Shown here: piece after piece, positions 34,451 through 43,628 of the stretch
Position numbering within the stretch: the first letter of the stretch is position 1
Layout of the letters: each line of letters begins with the position of its first letter
Source: Parabacteroides distasonis
GTDB taxonomy: Bacteria > Bacteroidota > Bacteroidia > Bacteroidales > Tannerellaceae
DNA: 64,000 bases
Assembly (NCBI GenBank): GCA_021531385.1
Contig: JAFBIR010000013.1
Span: 28,685-92,684 of the forward strand
Reading direction: 5' to 3'
Position numbers and translations under genes: made by a program
The notes under the pieces: generated by a model
What the model was told of the DNA's origin: nothing
The model's input: the letters and a program-made list of their open reading frames with translations, nothing else
Databases searched by the model: none

Positions 34451-35551
34451 ATGAACCAGAAAGAACAAGCAAAGGGACAATCCCGCCGCACCTTTATAGG
34501 AAAATCGGTAGCCGCTTTGGCAGCTGCCACCTTCCTGCCATCTGCCTTCTCCTGCGCAGGGGGCAGCGAATCAGCACCGGCTCAAACAGCAGCGGCTGCT
34601 GATACAAGCAAAGTGAACTCAAAGTTTGGTGGCGTACAGATTGGTGCGATCACCTACAGTTTCCGTGGCTTGCCCGGTGGATTAGACAATATCATTAAGT
34701 ATTGCCAAGAGGCTAACCTCAGTTCTATCGAGCTGATGGGTAGCGATTTGGAGGTTTCTCTCGGTGCGCCTGAGAACCCAATGATGAAGATTTTCGCACA
34801 AATCAGAGCCGCTCAACCTGCCCCGAAGCCCGGCGAGAAACCTGCCGCTCAGCCTCGCATGCAGATGCCGAGGTTCACCCCTGAGCAGCAGGCTGAGATC
34901 GACAAGTACAACGAAGATGTCAAGAACTGGCGTTTAGGCTTGGACATGAAGAAGGTGGAGGCTGCCCGCCAAAAATTGGCTGACGCAGGTATCAGTGTGC
35001 ATATCGTGAAGATGGAGCCCTCTCGCATGAAGTCGGACGAGGAGATCGACTATGCCTTCAAGGTAGCAAAAGCAATGGGTGCGGGAGCCGTAACCGACGA
35101 GATCAGTTTGGAAACCGCTAAACGTGTGGCTCCTTTCGCTGAGAAACATGGCATCAAGATGGCCTTCCACAACCACATGCAATATGCGGAAGAGGGATTC
35201 AGCTGCGATCCGATCTTGGCCGTCTCACCAGCTATCATGCTGAACTTCGATGCTGGCCACTTCTTTGGCTCTACCGGTATCCATCCGAACGAGATGATCA
35301 AGAAATACCACGAGCGTATCTATAGCATCCACTTGAAAGACAAGACCGGTCCGAAGACGGGCGATACCCCCAACACCAATCAAGTATGGGGACAAGGTGA
35401 GATGCCAATCGCTGACGTGCTCCGCTTGGTACAGCAAGAGCAATGGCCCATCTACTGCGACATTGAGTTGGAGTATGACATCAAGCCTTGGTCGAACAGC
35501 GTAAAAGAGGTAGGTACTTGCGTGAAATATGCACGACAGATTTTGATGTAA
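34451..35551 (+). CDS. Tat-exported sugar phosphate isomerase/epimerase-like lipoprotein
   Basis: 366 residues from the ATG at 34451. The signal has a twin arginine (SRRTFIG, 11-17) and a possible lipobox AFSC (Cys35), so it is probably a Tat-dependent lipoprotein. The rest is an AP-endonuclease-2/xylose-isomerase-like TIM barrel (GGVQIGAITYSFRGLPGG ... SIELMGSDLEVS ... MLNFDAGHFFGSTGIHP ... SIHLKDKTGPKTGD ... WPIYCDIELEYD). A low-complexity insert (about 115-145, rich in Pro, Lys and Ala) is unusual. It lies 94 bp behind the Gfo/Idh gene, and the pair probably modifies a sugar in the periplasm. A terminator follows. Confidence 0.85.
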   Translation: MNQKEQAKGQSRRTFIGKSVAALAAATFLPSAFSCAGGSESAPAQTAAAADTSKVNSKFGGVQIGAITYSFRGLPGGLDNIIKYCQEANLSSIELMGSDLEVSLGAPENPMMKIFAQIRAAQPAPKPGEKPAAQPRMQMPRFTPEQQAEIDKYNEDVKNWRLGLDMKKVEAARQKLADAGISVHIVKMEPSRMKSDEEIDYAFKVAKAMGAGAVTDEISLETAKRVAPFAEKHGIKMAFHNHMQYAEEGFSCDPILAVSPAIMLNFDAGHFFGSTGIHPNEMIKKYHERIYSIHLKDKTGPKTGDTPNTNQVWGQGEMPIADVLRLVQQEQWPIYCDIELEYDIKPWSNSVKEVGTCVKYARQILM

Positions 35552-35573
35552 ACTATACATTTTTCCAAACAAC

Positions 35574-35610
35574 AAAGCCGATGTGTCTTGGGTGACGCAT
35601 CGGCTTTGTT
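35574..35610 (+). terminator. Intrinsic terminator after the isomerase gene
   Basis: Long stem AAAGCCGATG-TGTC/GACG-CATCGGCTTT with a short loop, T-run weak (TTTGTT). Confidence 0.65.
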
Positions 35611-35672
35611 CATTATACGGAACGTATATAGGAGCTATATAATATTTAGGTTCGCGCGCGAAGGGAAACAAA

Positions 35673-37466
35673 TTACATCCGCTCAGGCACCTCGATACCC
35701 AGCAAGGACATCGCAGACTTCACCACCTTCGCTACATTGGCGGATAGTACCAGACGGAACAGTTTCAACCGTTCATCCTCCTCGCGCAAGATCGAGAAGT
35801 CGTGATAGAACTGGTTATACTCCTTCACCAAATCATAAGTATAGTTAGCGATACAAGCCGGACTATACAACTTACCCGCCTCTTTTACCGTAGCCGCATA
35901 GTCAGCGATCATTTGAATCAAGTTCTCCTCCTTCTCTGAGATCGTGAAGTCAAGCGGCAACTGCTCCGGCAAAGCGATGCCCTGCTCAGCCGCCTTACGC
36001 AACACAGAACGAATGCGAGCATAGGTATATTGGATGAATGGGCCGGTATTGCCATTGAAGTCGATAGACTCCTTCGGATTGAAGGTCATATTTTTACGCG
36101 GATCCACCTTGAGGATAAAATACTTCAAGGCACCTAAGCCTACCATACGTGCGATCTCCTCTGCCTCCTCAGCCGTCATCTCATCCAACTTGCCCAACTC
36201 TTGCGAAGTCTCACGAGCGGTCTGTATCATCTCTGCCATCAAATCATCGGCATCCACCACCGTACCCTCACGGCTTTTCATCTTACCCTCCGGCAACTCC
36301 ACCATGCCGTAAGAGAAGTGCACCAAGCCCTTTCCAAAGGCAAAGCCCAACTTATCCAACAGGATAGAGAGCACCTGGAAGTGATAGTTCTGCTCGTTGC
36401 CCACCACATAGATCATCTTGTTGATGGGGTAGTCGTCAAAACGCAGCTTCGCCGTACCTATATCTTGGGTCATATAGACTGAGGTACCATCTTGACGGAG
36501 CAACAGTTTCTCATCCAGACCCTCTTTCGTCAGGTCAGCCCATACCGAGCCATCCTCCCGACGGTAGAAGATACCCTTCTCCAAACCTTCCAATACTTTT
36601 GCCTTACCCTCCAAATAGGTCTGTGACTCATAGTAGATCTTGTCGAAGTCGACACCCATCATCTTATAGGTCTCGTCGAAACCAGCATATACCCAGCTAT
36701 TCATCGTCTCCCAGAGTGCACGAACCTCCGGATCGCCGGCCTCCCATTTGCGCAACATCTCACGCGCCTCAGCCATCAACGGAGACTTAGCCTCGGCCTC
36801 CTCTTTGCTCAAGCCTTGCTCCTCCAATGCCTTTGTCTCCTCTTTCAGCTTGTTGCTGAAAAGTACATAGAAATCACCGATCAAGTGGTCGCCCTTCTTA
36901 CCGGTTGATTCAGGCGTAGCGCCATTACCCCACTTCTGCCAAGCCAACATCGACTTACAGATATGGATACCTCGATCGTTGACAATATTGGTCTTCACGA
37001 TACGGTTGCCGTTGGCGTACAAGATTTTAGACAAGCTATAACCCAAGAGGTTATTACGCACATGACCCAAGTGCAACGGTTTGTTCGTATTGGGAGAAGA
37101 ATACTCAATCATGATCAAGGGAGATTCCTCCGTGACCGGTGTCAACCCGTAGGAGGACTGTGCGGCGATACTATTGAGCAGGTCAATCCAGCAAGCGGAG
37201 GCTACGGTAAGGTTCAAGAAACCTTTGATCACGTTAAACTCAGCGACAGCTGGCTCATGTGCTACAAGATAGGCACCGATCTCTTGTGCGGTCTGCTCCG
37301 GTGATTTCTTGGACTGACGAAGAAAAGGGAATACGACCAACGTCAAATGTCCTTTAAACTCCTTCTTCGTTTTCTGCAATTGTACCTGATTGGCGGTTAC
37401 ATCAGCGCCATACAGCTCTTTAATTCCGGCTATGATAGCCTTGGTAATCTGTTGTTCGATGACCAT
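35673..37466 (-). CDS. argS: Arginyl-tRNA synthetase
   Basis: 597 residues, a class I synthetase. The N-terminal add-1 domain is followed by the HIGH-type motif SSPNTNKPLHLGHVRNN (about 108-124), the family motif VYMTQDIGTA, the degenerate KMSKS equivalent KMKSREGTVVDADDL (about 403-417), and a C-terminal anticodon-binding helical domain ending MSLLGIEVPERM. Length fits the family. A TACCTTCG box (minus strand, near 37501-37508) may be its -7 element. It stands alone. Confidence 0.96.
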   Translation of the reverse strand: MVIEQQITKAIIAGIKELYGADVTANQVQLQKTKKEFKGHLTLVVFPFLRQSKKSPEQTAQEIGAYLVAHEPAVAEFNVIKGFLNLTVASACWIDLLNSIAAQSSYGLTPVTEESPLIMIEYSSPNTNKPLHLGHVRNNLLGYSLSKILYANGNRIVKTNIVNDRGIHICKSMLAWQKWGNGATPESTGKKGDHLIGDFYVLFSNKLKEETKALEEQGLSKEEAEAKSPLMAEAREMLRKWEAGDPEVRALWETMNSWVYAGFDETYKMMGVDFDKIYYESQTYLEGKAKVLEGLEKGIFYRREDGSVWADLTKEGLDEKLLLRQDGTSVYMTQDIGTAKLRFDDYPINKMIYVVGNEQNYHFQVLSILLDKLGFAFGKGLVHFSYGMVELPEGKMKSREGTVVDADDLMAEMIQTARETSQELGKLDEMTAEEAEEIARMVGLGALKYFILKVDPRKNMTFNPKESIDFNGNTGPFIQYTYARIRSVLRKAAEQGIALPEQLPLDFTISEKEENLIQMIADYAATVKEAGKLYSPACIANYTYDLVKEYNQFYHDFSILREEDERLKLFRLVLSANVAKVVKSAMSLLGIEVPERM

Positions 37467-37613
37467 AATGTCTCTTAATAGGATGTTTAATTCTTTTGGC
37501 GCGAAGGTACTAAAAAAAACGGGGCCTTAGCCGGCCCATTCCCTATTAGTTGTTTTTTTGAGGGAATGAGCATGTTTTAGCATAAATCGGTAGGGCTTAC
37601 CCACAAATATCGC

Positions 37614-37621
37614 TACCTTTG
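37614..37621 (+). promoter_or_regulatory. Predicted -7 element of the rhomboid operon
   Basis: TACCTTTG matches TAnnTTTG, 29 bp before the first rhomboid ATG. Confidence 0.5.
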
Positions 37622-37649
37622 CCTTCCTAATTTATTATACGTAGATCAG

Positions 37650-38369
37650 ATGAATCAAACGAATGAGGGTTTCTTGAGCACCATTCCCCCGGTGACTAAA
37701 AATCTTATCATTATCAATTTGCTTTTCTGGGTAGCCAGTTTAGCACTGCCCAAGGTAGGCATAGACTTAGTCGATTGGCTGGGATTGCATCTCCCCGGTG
37801 CCACAGATTTCAAGGCCTATCAAATCATCACCTACATGTTTATGCACGATACACGCTCGTTTGGCCATGTCTTTTTTAACATGTTCGCCGTGTATATGTT
37901 TGGTCGTGTGTTAGAGAATGTGTGGGGTCCCAAACGCTATTTGACCTTCTATGTAGTAACAGGGGTAGGAGCCGGCGTGATTCAGGAATTAGTATGGATG
38001 TACAACCTGAGTGATGTGCTCTTGGCCAACCAAGATCTAATTAACCTAAATGGTGTACGGGTAATCACCAAAAGTGAATACCTAAATTACTTCGTAACCA
38101 TCGGTGCTTCGGGAGCGGTCTTTGGCATCCTGTTGGCATTTGCCATGCTCTTCCCCGACGTGCCGCTCTACCTGATGTTCCTACCCATTCCCATCAAGGC
38201 GAAGTATTTCGTGATTTTCTACGGCTTGGCCGAGTTGTTTATGGGAGTAGCCAGCTTCGGTGGAGACGACGTAGCACACTTTGCCCACTTAGGTGGTATG
38301 CTTTTTGGATATTTCCTCATTCGTTATTGGAAAAAGAAAGACGCAAAAAATGGACGGTATTATTACTAA
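37650..38369 (+). CDS. Rhomboid family intramembrane serine protease, first
   Basis: 239 residues with about six membrane helices. The catalytic serine motif GASGAVFG is at about 151-158 and the histidine is in FAHLGGMLFGYFLIRYW (about 214-230). The family motif for the first helix region, ITYMFMHDTRSFGHVFFNMFAVYMFGRVLE, is clear. Rhomboids cut transmembrane helices of substrate proteins in the inner membrane. A second rhomboid gene overlaps its end by 20 bp, a repeated arrangement in Bacteroidetes. Confidence 0.92.
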   Translation: MNQTNEGFLSTIPPVTKNLIIINLLFWVASLALPKVGIDLVDWLGLHLPGATDFKAYQIITYMFMHDTRSFGHVFFNMFAVYMFGRVLENVWGPKRYLTFYVVTGVGAGVIQELVWMYNLSDVLLANQDLINLNGVRVITKSEYLNYFVTIGASGAVFGILLAFAMLFPDVPLYLMFLPIPIKAKYFVIFYGLAELFMGVASFGGDDVAHFAHLGGMLFGYFLIRYWKKKDAKNGRYYY

Positions 38370-39231
38370 TCTCAAACGTTCCTTCCAGGCGGGAAGCATC
38401 TTGAAAAAGCTTATTTTCATTAATATAGCTGTTTTCATATTGATTCGCCTATTAGGTATCTTGCTATTGTTATTCAATTTGCAAGACTTTCCTATCCTGC
38501 TCTACTTGCAGCTGCCAGCCTCCTCAATGGCGCTGTTGAGCCGACCATGGACGCTGTTCACCTATATGTTCACCCATTTTGAGTTTTTGCACATCCTGTT
38601 CAATATGCTTTGGTTATACTGGTTTGGCGAGCTATTCCTCCAGGTATTCAACGAGCGGCAGCTGGGCGGGCTGTATGTGTTAGGCGGATTGGCAGGAGCG
38701 TTGCTGTTCGTGGTAAGCTACAACCTGTTCCCCTATTTCCAAGAGGTCGCCTCTTTCAGTTTCTTGATGGGAGCCTCGGCTTCTGTGATGGCCATTGTCT
38801 TTGCCATCTCTTTCTATCGAAAAGAGATCGAGATCCACCTGCTTTTATTTGGGCGTATCAAGTTGATCTATTTGGCCCTGTTCACCTTCGTGATCGACCT
38901 ATTGGCCATGACCTCTGACAATGCGGGCGGTCATATCGCCCATATTGGTGGAGCGCTTTTCGGCATCTGGTTTGCCTCCCGTTATGCGCAAGGGAAAGAC
39001 TTGACCGCACCCATCAACCGACTGATTGATAAACTTGTGAACTTAGGCAAACGAAAACCGAAGATGAGCGTAACTTATGGTGGACGAAGCAACAAAGACT
39101 GGGAGTATAATGCCCGTAAGCAACAGCAAGCCGCCAACATTGATGCCATTTTGGACAAACTGAAACGGTCAGGATATGGCAGTCTTTCGGCAGATGAGAA
39201 GAAACAGTTGTTTGATGCGAGCAAAAAATAA
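38350..39231 (+). CDS. Rhomboid family intramembrane serine protease, second
   Basis: 293 residues from the ATG at 38350, which overlaps the first rhomboid by 20 bp; the longer frame from 38293 lies mostly inside that gene. The active-site serine is in MGASASVMAIV (about 145-155) and the histidine in GGHIAHIGGALFG. Six or so membrane helices are followed by a cytoplasmic tail of about 75 residues rich in Lys, Arg and Gln that ends in a helix (LKRSGYGSLSADEKKQLFDASKK). This tail resembles the conserved C-terminus of Bacteroidetes rhomboids. Confidence 0.9.
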   Translation: MDGIITNLKRSFQAGSILKKLIFINIAVFILIRLLGILLLLFNLQDFPILLYLQLPASSMALLSRPWTLFTYMFTHFEFLHILFNMLWLYWFGELFLQVFNERQLGGLYVLGGLAGALLFVVSYNLFPYFQEVASFSFLMGASASVMAIVFAISFYRKEIEIHLLLFGRIKLIYLALFTFVIDLLAMTSDNAGGHIAHIGGALFGIWFASRYAQGKDLTAPINRLIDKLVNLGKRKPKMSVTYGGRSNKDWEYNARKQQQAANIDAILDKLKRSGYGSLSADEKKQLFDASKK

Positions 39232-39237
39232 GTGACC

Positions 39238-40335
39238 ATGAAGATCCTGCGCCTGTTATTGAACCTACCGTTTGTGGCCGCTAACGGAGTAACAGCAGCC
39301 TTATGGATCGCATCGGCCTATTCTGATCATGTCTCTCCGGACACCAGCTTATTGTTCTCCTATTTAGGATTGGCCTTCCCAGTGTTAACACTGGTCAACC
39401 TTTGTTTCATGCTCTATTGGATCTTCCTCACGGAGTGGCGATTCCTATTGCTTAACCTGTTAGTAGTTGTCGTTTGCTGGAGCCCCATTAAGCATTACTA
39501 TCCTTTCCACTTCAACCAACAAGTATCCCAAGAGCACACATTAAAAGTATTAACTTACAATGTGATGGGATTTGCCTATTTAGACCACACGAAAGAGAAA
39601 CCCAATCCCATCATCGAGTATATTGCCCATTCCGATGCGGATATTGTCTGCCTACAAGAATACATGGCTCCTCAATCAGGGAAACAGTTGACCGAGGCTA
39701 AAATCCTCTCAGCGCTAAAAATGTATCCCTATCACGCAATCATCCGCTTAGGGAAGGCCAAGGGACCCCGCAATGGAATTGCGGTTTTCTCCAAATATCC
39801 CATTGAACGATCCCGAAAGATCGATTATGCCTCAGCGGCCAATGGTTCCTCTATACATCAAATTAAGATCAACGGGAAAAAGCTCACGCTAATCAACAAC
39901 CACCTGGAATCATTTAAGCTAACTTCTGAGGATCGTAGCCGCTACTCTGCCTTTATCAAGAGCTTTAGCTCAGAAGGATTTGATGAGTTGAAGGGGGCAT
40001 TCATGCAAAAATTGGGACCTGCTTTTCAAATTCGAGCCAAACAGGCAGAGACAATCGCTCAAAAAATTCAAGAGACCACCAGTGATTACCTATTAGTATG
40101 CGGCGATTTCAACGACACCCCTATCTCTTATGCCCACCGCACCATCCAAGGTGAGCTATTAGATGCCTTCTCGGAAGCAGGTAAAGGTATGGGAATCACC
40201 TATAATCAGAACTTCTTCTGGTTTAAGATCGACCACATACTCCATTCCGCCAATCTGCAAGCACTGCAATGCGAAGTAGATAAGATCGACTACTCCGACC
40301 ATTATCCCATCTGGTGTATTTTCCGCCTGGAATAG
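39238..40335 (+). CDS. Membrane-anchored endonuclease/exonuclease/phosphatase (EEP) protein
   Basis: 365 residues from the ATG at 39238 (a GTG 6 bp upstream is possible). Three N-terminal membrane helices (about 5-25, 35-60, 65-82) precede an EEP domain: LKVLTYNVMGFAYLDHTKEKPNP (about 101), IVCLQEY with the metal-binding glutamate, CGDFNDTPISYAH (about 285) and a final SDHYPIWCIFRL. The substrate (nucleic acid, sugar phosphate or lipid) is not evident; the membrane anchor suggests a lipid or envelope role. It lies 6 bp behind the second rhomboid, on one transcript. Confidence 0.88.
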   Translation: MKILRLLLNLPFVAANGVTAALWIASAYSDHVSPDTSLLFSYLGLAFPVLTLVNLCFMLYWIFLTEWRFLLLNLLVVVVCWSPIKHYYPFHFNQQVSQEHTLKVLTYNVMGFAYLDHTKEKPNPIIEYIAHSDADIVCLQEYMAPQSGKQLTEAKILSALKMYPYHAIIRLGKAKGPRNGIAVFSKYPIERSRKIDYASAANGSSIHQIKINGKKLTLINNHLESFKLTSEDRSRYSAFIKSFSSEGFDELKGAFMQKLGPAFQIRAKQAETIAQKIQETTSDYLLVCGDFNDTPISYAHRTIQGELLDAFSEAGKGMGITYNQNFFWFKIDHILHSANLQALQCEVDKIDYSDHYPIWCIFRLE

Positions 40336-40395
40336 GAGAAGTATAGGACTCCTCTTCCCCGAAATAAACTGTGCGAGTGTCAAATAATTATACCG

Positions 40396-40430
40396 TTTGC
40401 TATCTATCCAAGAAAAAAACTCTATCTTTG
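40396..40430 (+). promoter_or_regulatory. Predicted secDF promoter
   Basis: TTTG (40396-40399) and TATCTTTG (40423-40430) with a 23-bp spacer, slightly long for the consensus; 56 bp before the secDF ATG. Confidence 0.5.
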
Positions 40431-40486
40431 CACCTTGTTAAAAACGCAGAGATAAAATATATAAATAACATAAACAAAAGAATCAG

Positions 40487-43400
40487 ATGCAAAACAAAGG
40501 ATTTGTAAAGGTCTTTGCGGTATTGCTTACCCTGGTCTGTATGTTTTATCTGTCGTTCTCATTTGTGACACGACACTACAACAACAAGGCCGTTGAGTAT
40601 GCCGCCGGAGATCCTGCGAAGGAGAGCGCTTACTTAGACTCGTTATCTACCCAGAAGGTCTGGTTAGGCTACACACTGAAAGAGTGTCGTGAAATGGAGA
40701 TCACCTTAGGTCTTGACTTGAAGGGTGGTATGAACGTAGTATTGGAGCTGAACGTGGCTGATGTAATCCGTTCATTGTCTAACAACAACCAAGACGAGAA
40801 CTTCAACAAGGCATTGGATTTGGCGTATGCACACCAGGCTGGTAGCAACAAGAACTTCATCGACCTGTTCGCTGAGGAGTACAAGACATTAGACAGCAGC
40901 GCACGTCTCTCCGCTATTTTCAGTACATTCGAGTTGAAGGATAAGATTACTCCGCAGAGCACAGACGCACAAGTAATCGCTGTATTAAAGGAGGAGTTAC
41001 AGAGTGCTATCGACAACTCTTTCAACGTATTGCGTACACGTATCGACCGTTTCGGTGTGGTTTCGCCCAACATCCAACGTCTGGAAACCGCAGGCCGTAT
41101 CTTAGTGGAGTTGCCGGGTGTTAAGGAGCCGGAGCGTGTGCGTAAGCTGTTACAGGGTAGCGCCAACTTGGAGTTCTGGGAGACTTACAAATTACCGGAG
41201 ATTTACCAGCAGTTGATCGCTGCCGACAATGCGTTGGCTGCCCTATTAAATAAAGATGCACAGACAGAGACTTCCACCACGGAGGAGGAGGCAGCTGCCA
41301 CGGAGGCTCAACCCGCTGCTACGGATAGCACCAGCAACGCCGATTCGCTGTTGGCCGAGTTGAACCAAGAGAGCAACGAAAACACTGCTGCCGCTCAGAG
41401 CATGGAGGAGTTCGCTAAACAACACCCGTTGTTCGCACTTTTGCAGATCAGCCAATACAACGGTCAGTTGTCACCGGGCGCAACGGTTGGTGTAGCTATG
41501 GCGAAAGACATGGAGAAGATCAACGAATACCTCAACATGAAGCAGGTGAAGGAGCTGTTGCCCCGTAACCTCTCTTTGAAATGGGGCGTGAAGGCGATCG
41601 ACGAGAAGGAGCAATACTTTGAGTTGTATGCGTTGAAGGTAAGCAACCGCGACGGTAGCCCGGCTTTGGGTGGTGATGTCGTGACAGATGCGAACGCCGA
41701 CTTCGTACAACAGGCAGGCCGTTCAGAGCAGATGGTGAACATGGTCATGAACGCTGAGGGCGCAAAGGCATGGGCACGTTTGACAAAAGAGAATATTGGC
41801 AACCAGATCGCAATCGTATTGGATGAAATGGTTTACTCCGCGCCGCGCGTAAACGATGAGATCACGGGTGGTCGTTCACAAATCACAGGTAACTTCACAC
41901 CGGAGGAGGCAAAAGACTTGGCGAACGTGTTGAAATCTGGTAAGATGGCAGCTTCCGTGCATATCGTTCAGGAGGATGTTGTGGGTCCGTCATTGGGTCA
42001 AGAGGCGATCAACGCCGGTGTGATCTCCTTCGTGATCGCATTGGTATTGTTGATGGTTTACATGTGTCTCTTCTACGGTCTTGTTCCAGGCTTAGTAGCG
42101 GACGGCGCATTGGTATTGAATATCTTCTTCACGATGGGTGTCTTGGCCTCTTTCCAAGCCGTCTTGACATTGCCTGGTATCGCCGGTATGGTCTTGACCT
42201 TAGGTATGGCGGTCGATGCGAATGTGTTGATCTACGAGCGTACGAAAGAGGAGTTGCGTGCCGGTAAGTCATTAGGCAAAGCAATCGCCGATGGTTATGG
42301 CAATGCCTTCTCCGCGATCTTCGACTCTAACTTGACCTCTATCATCACCGGTATCGTATTGTTCTACTTCGGTACAGGTCCTATCCGTGGTTTCGCAACA
42401 ACGATGATCATTGGTTTGGGTGCCAACTTCTTGACCGCTGTCTTCTTGACACGTATCGTTTATGAGGCATTGTTAGCAAAGGAGAAACTGCACAACGTGA
42501 CCTTTACCACCTCTATCACAAAGGATTTGCTGCAAAACCCGAAGGTGAACTTCTTGGGTGCCCGTAAAAAGGGTTATCTGATTCCGGCAACGATCATCGT
42601 GTTAGGTGCGATCTCTATGGCAACCATCGGTTTGAACAACGGTATTGACTTCACCGGTGGTCGCAACTATGTGATCCGCTTCGACAAGGAGGTACAGACA
42701 GAGGCTGTTCGAGAGCTGTTGACTGAGCAGTTGGAGGGCAAGGTAAGCGTTATCCAGATCGGTACAGCGGATCAGGTTCGTGTATCTACCAACTATAAGA
42801 TTGATAGCAACGATCCTTCCGTAGATCAAGAGATCGAGCAGAAGCTGTATGACGGTGTCAAGAGCTTGCTGCCCGACGGTACGACTGTTAGCCAGTTCAC
42901 AGATAGCTACATCCAAAGTTCACAGAAGGTAGGTCCGAGCATGGCAGATGATATTAAGAACGCCGCTATCTTGGCTGTCATCTTCGCCATGATCTGTATG
43001 GCCGCTTACATCTTGCTGCGATTCAGCGACATCTCCTTCTCTATCGGAGCTTTCGCTTCTGTCGCAACCACAACCTTGTGTATCATCTCATTCTATACGT
43101 TATTGTGGAAGATCCTTCCCTTCTCCATGGAGGTGGATCAAACCTTTATCGCCGCTATCTTAACGATCATCGGTTACTCTATCAATGATACCGTGGTGGT
43201 ATTCGACCGTATTCGTGAGACGATCGCCCTCTATCCGAAGCGTGATCGTTATCAGGTAATCAACGAGGCCTTGAACTCAACCTTGTGCCGTACGTTGAAT
43301 ACCTCATTGACGACATTGGTTGTTGTGTTGTGTATCTTCATCCTCGGTGGCGCTACCATCCGTAGCTTTACGTTCGCAATCTTGTTGGGTATCATCGTAG

Positions 43401-43498
43401 GTACCTATTCAACTCTGTTCGTTGCTACGCCGATCGCTTACGAGTTGCAGAAGAAGAAAATCAACAAGAAAGCAGCTACAGAGACCGCAGAAAAGTAA
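40487..43498 (+). CDS. secDF: Protein translocase subunit SecDF (fused SecD-SecF)
   Basis: 1003 residues. SecD comes first, with an N-terminal helix, a P1 domain (LGLDLKGGMNVVLELNV), and the conserved LDEMVYSAPRVNDEITGGRSQITG, then six helices including GMAVDANVLIYERTKEELRAGKS. SecF follows from about residue 690 (GLNNGIDFTGGRNYVIRF) with the DTVVVFDRIRE motif (about 898). It uses the proton gradient to pull exported proteins through SecYEG. The P1 domain carries an insertion of about 50 residues, rich in Ala, Glu and Thr (about 257-305), of unknown role. A terminator follows. Confidence 0.95.
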   Translation: MQNKGFVKVFAVLLTLVCMFYLSFSFVTRHYNNKAVEYAAGDPAKESAYLDSLSTQKVWLGYTLKECREMEITLGLDLKGGMNVVLELNVADVIRSLSNNNQDENFNKALDLAYAHQAGSNKNFIDLFAEEYKTLDSSARLSAIFSTFELKDKITPQSTDAQVIAVLKEELQSAIDNSFNVLRTRIDRFGVVSPNIQRLETAGRILVELPGVKEPERVRKLLQGSANLEFWETYKLPEIYQQLIAADNALAALLNKDAQTETSTTEEEAAATEAQPAATDSTSNADSLLAELNQESNENTAAAQSMEEFAKQHPLFALLQISQYNGQLSPGATVGVAMAKDMEKINEYLNMKQVKELLPRNLSLKWGVKAIDEKEQYFELYALKVSNRDGSPALGGDVVTDANADFVQQAGRSEQMVNMVMNAEGAKAWARLTKENIGNQIAIVLDEMVYSAPRVNDEITGGRSQITGNFTPEEAKDLANVLKSGKMAASVHIVQEDVVGPSLGQEAINAGVISFVIALVLLMVYMCLFYGLVPGLVADGALVLNIFFTMGVLASFQAVLTLPGIAGMVLTLGMAVDANVLIYERTKEELRAGKSLGKAIADGYGNAFSAIFDSNLTSIITGIVLFYFGTGPIRGFATTMIIGLGANFLTAVFLTRIVYEALLAKEKLHNVTFTTSITKDLLQNPKVNFLGARKKGYLIPATIIVLGAISMATIGLNNGIDFTGGRNYVIRFDKEVQTEAVRELLTEQLEGKVSVIQIGTADQVRVSTNYKIDSNDPSVDQEIEQKLYDGVKSLLPDGTTVSQFTDSYIQSSQKVGPSMADDIKNAAILAVIFAMICMAAYILLRFSDISFSIGAFASVATTTLCIISFYTLLWKILPFSMEVDQTFIAAILTIIGYSINDTVVVFDRIRETIALYPKRDRYQVINEALNSTLCRTLNTSLTTLVVVLCIFILGGATIRSFTFAILLGIIVGTYSTLFVATPIAYELQKKKINKKAATETAEK

Positions 43499-43518
43499 AT
43501 CGACATAAAGATTACCTT

Positions 43519-43556
43519 AAAAAAGAGTTCGTCAGACAGGCGAACTCTTTTTTTTT
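43519..43556 (+). terminator. Intrinsic terminator of secDF
   Basis: Stem AAAAGAGTTCG/CGAACTCTTTT with a TCAGACAGG loop and nine T. Confidence 0.85.
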
Positions 43557-43628
43557 GCGGTGGATTATCGGATTTTTACGTTAATTTTGTCCCCGCAAAG
43601 TGTATATATAACCATACAACGTGAGATT

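Noticed and set aside
37467..37510. T-box or other tRNA-sensing leader for argS
   Set aside because: The leader is too short and shows no antiterminator fold; the asnS gene likewise follows rluB by only 16 bp.
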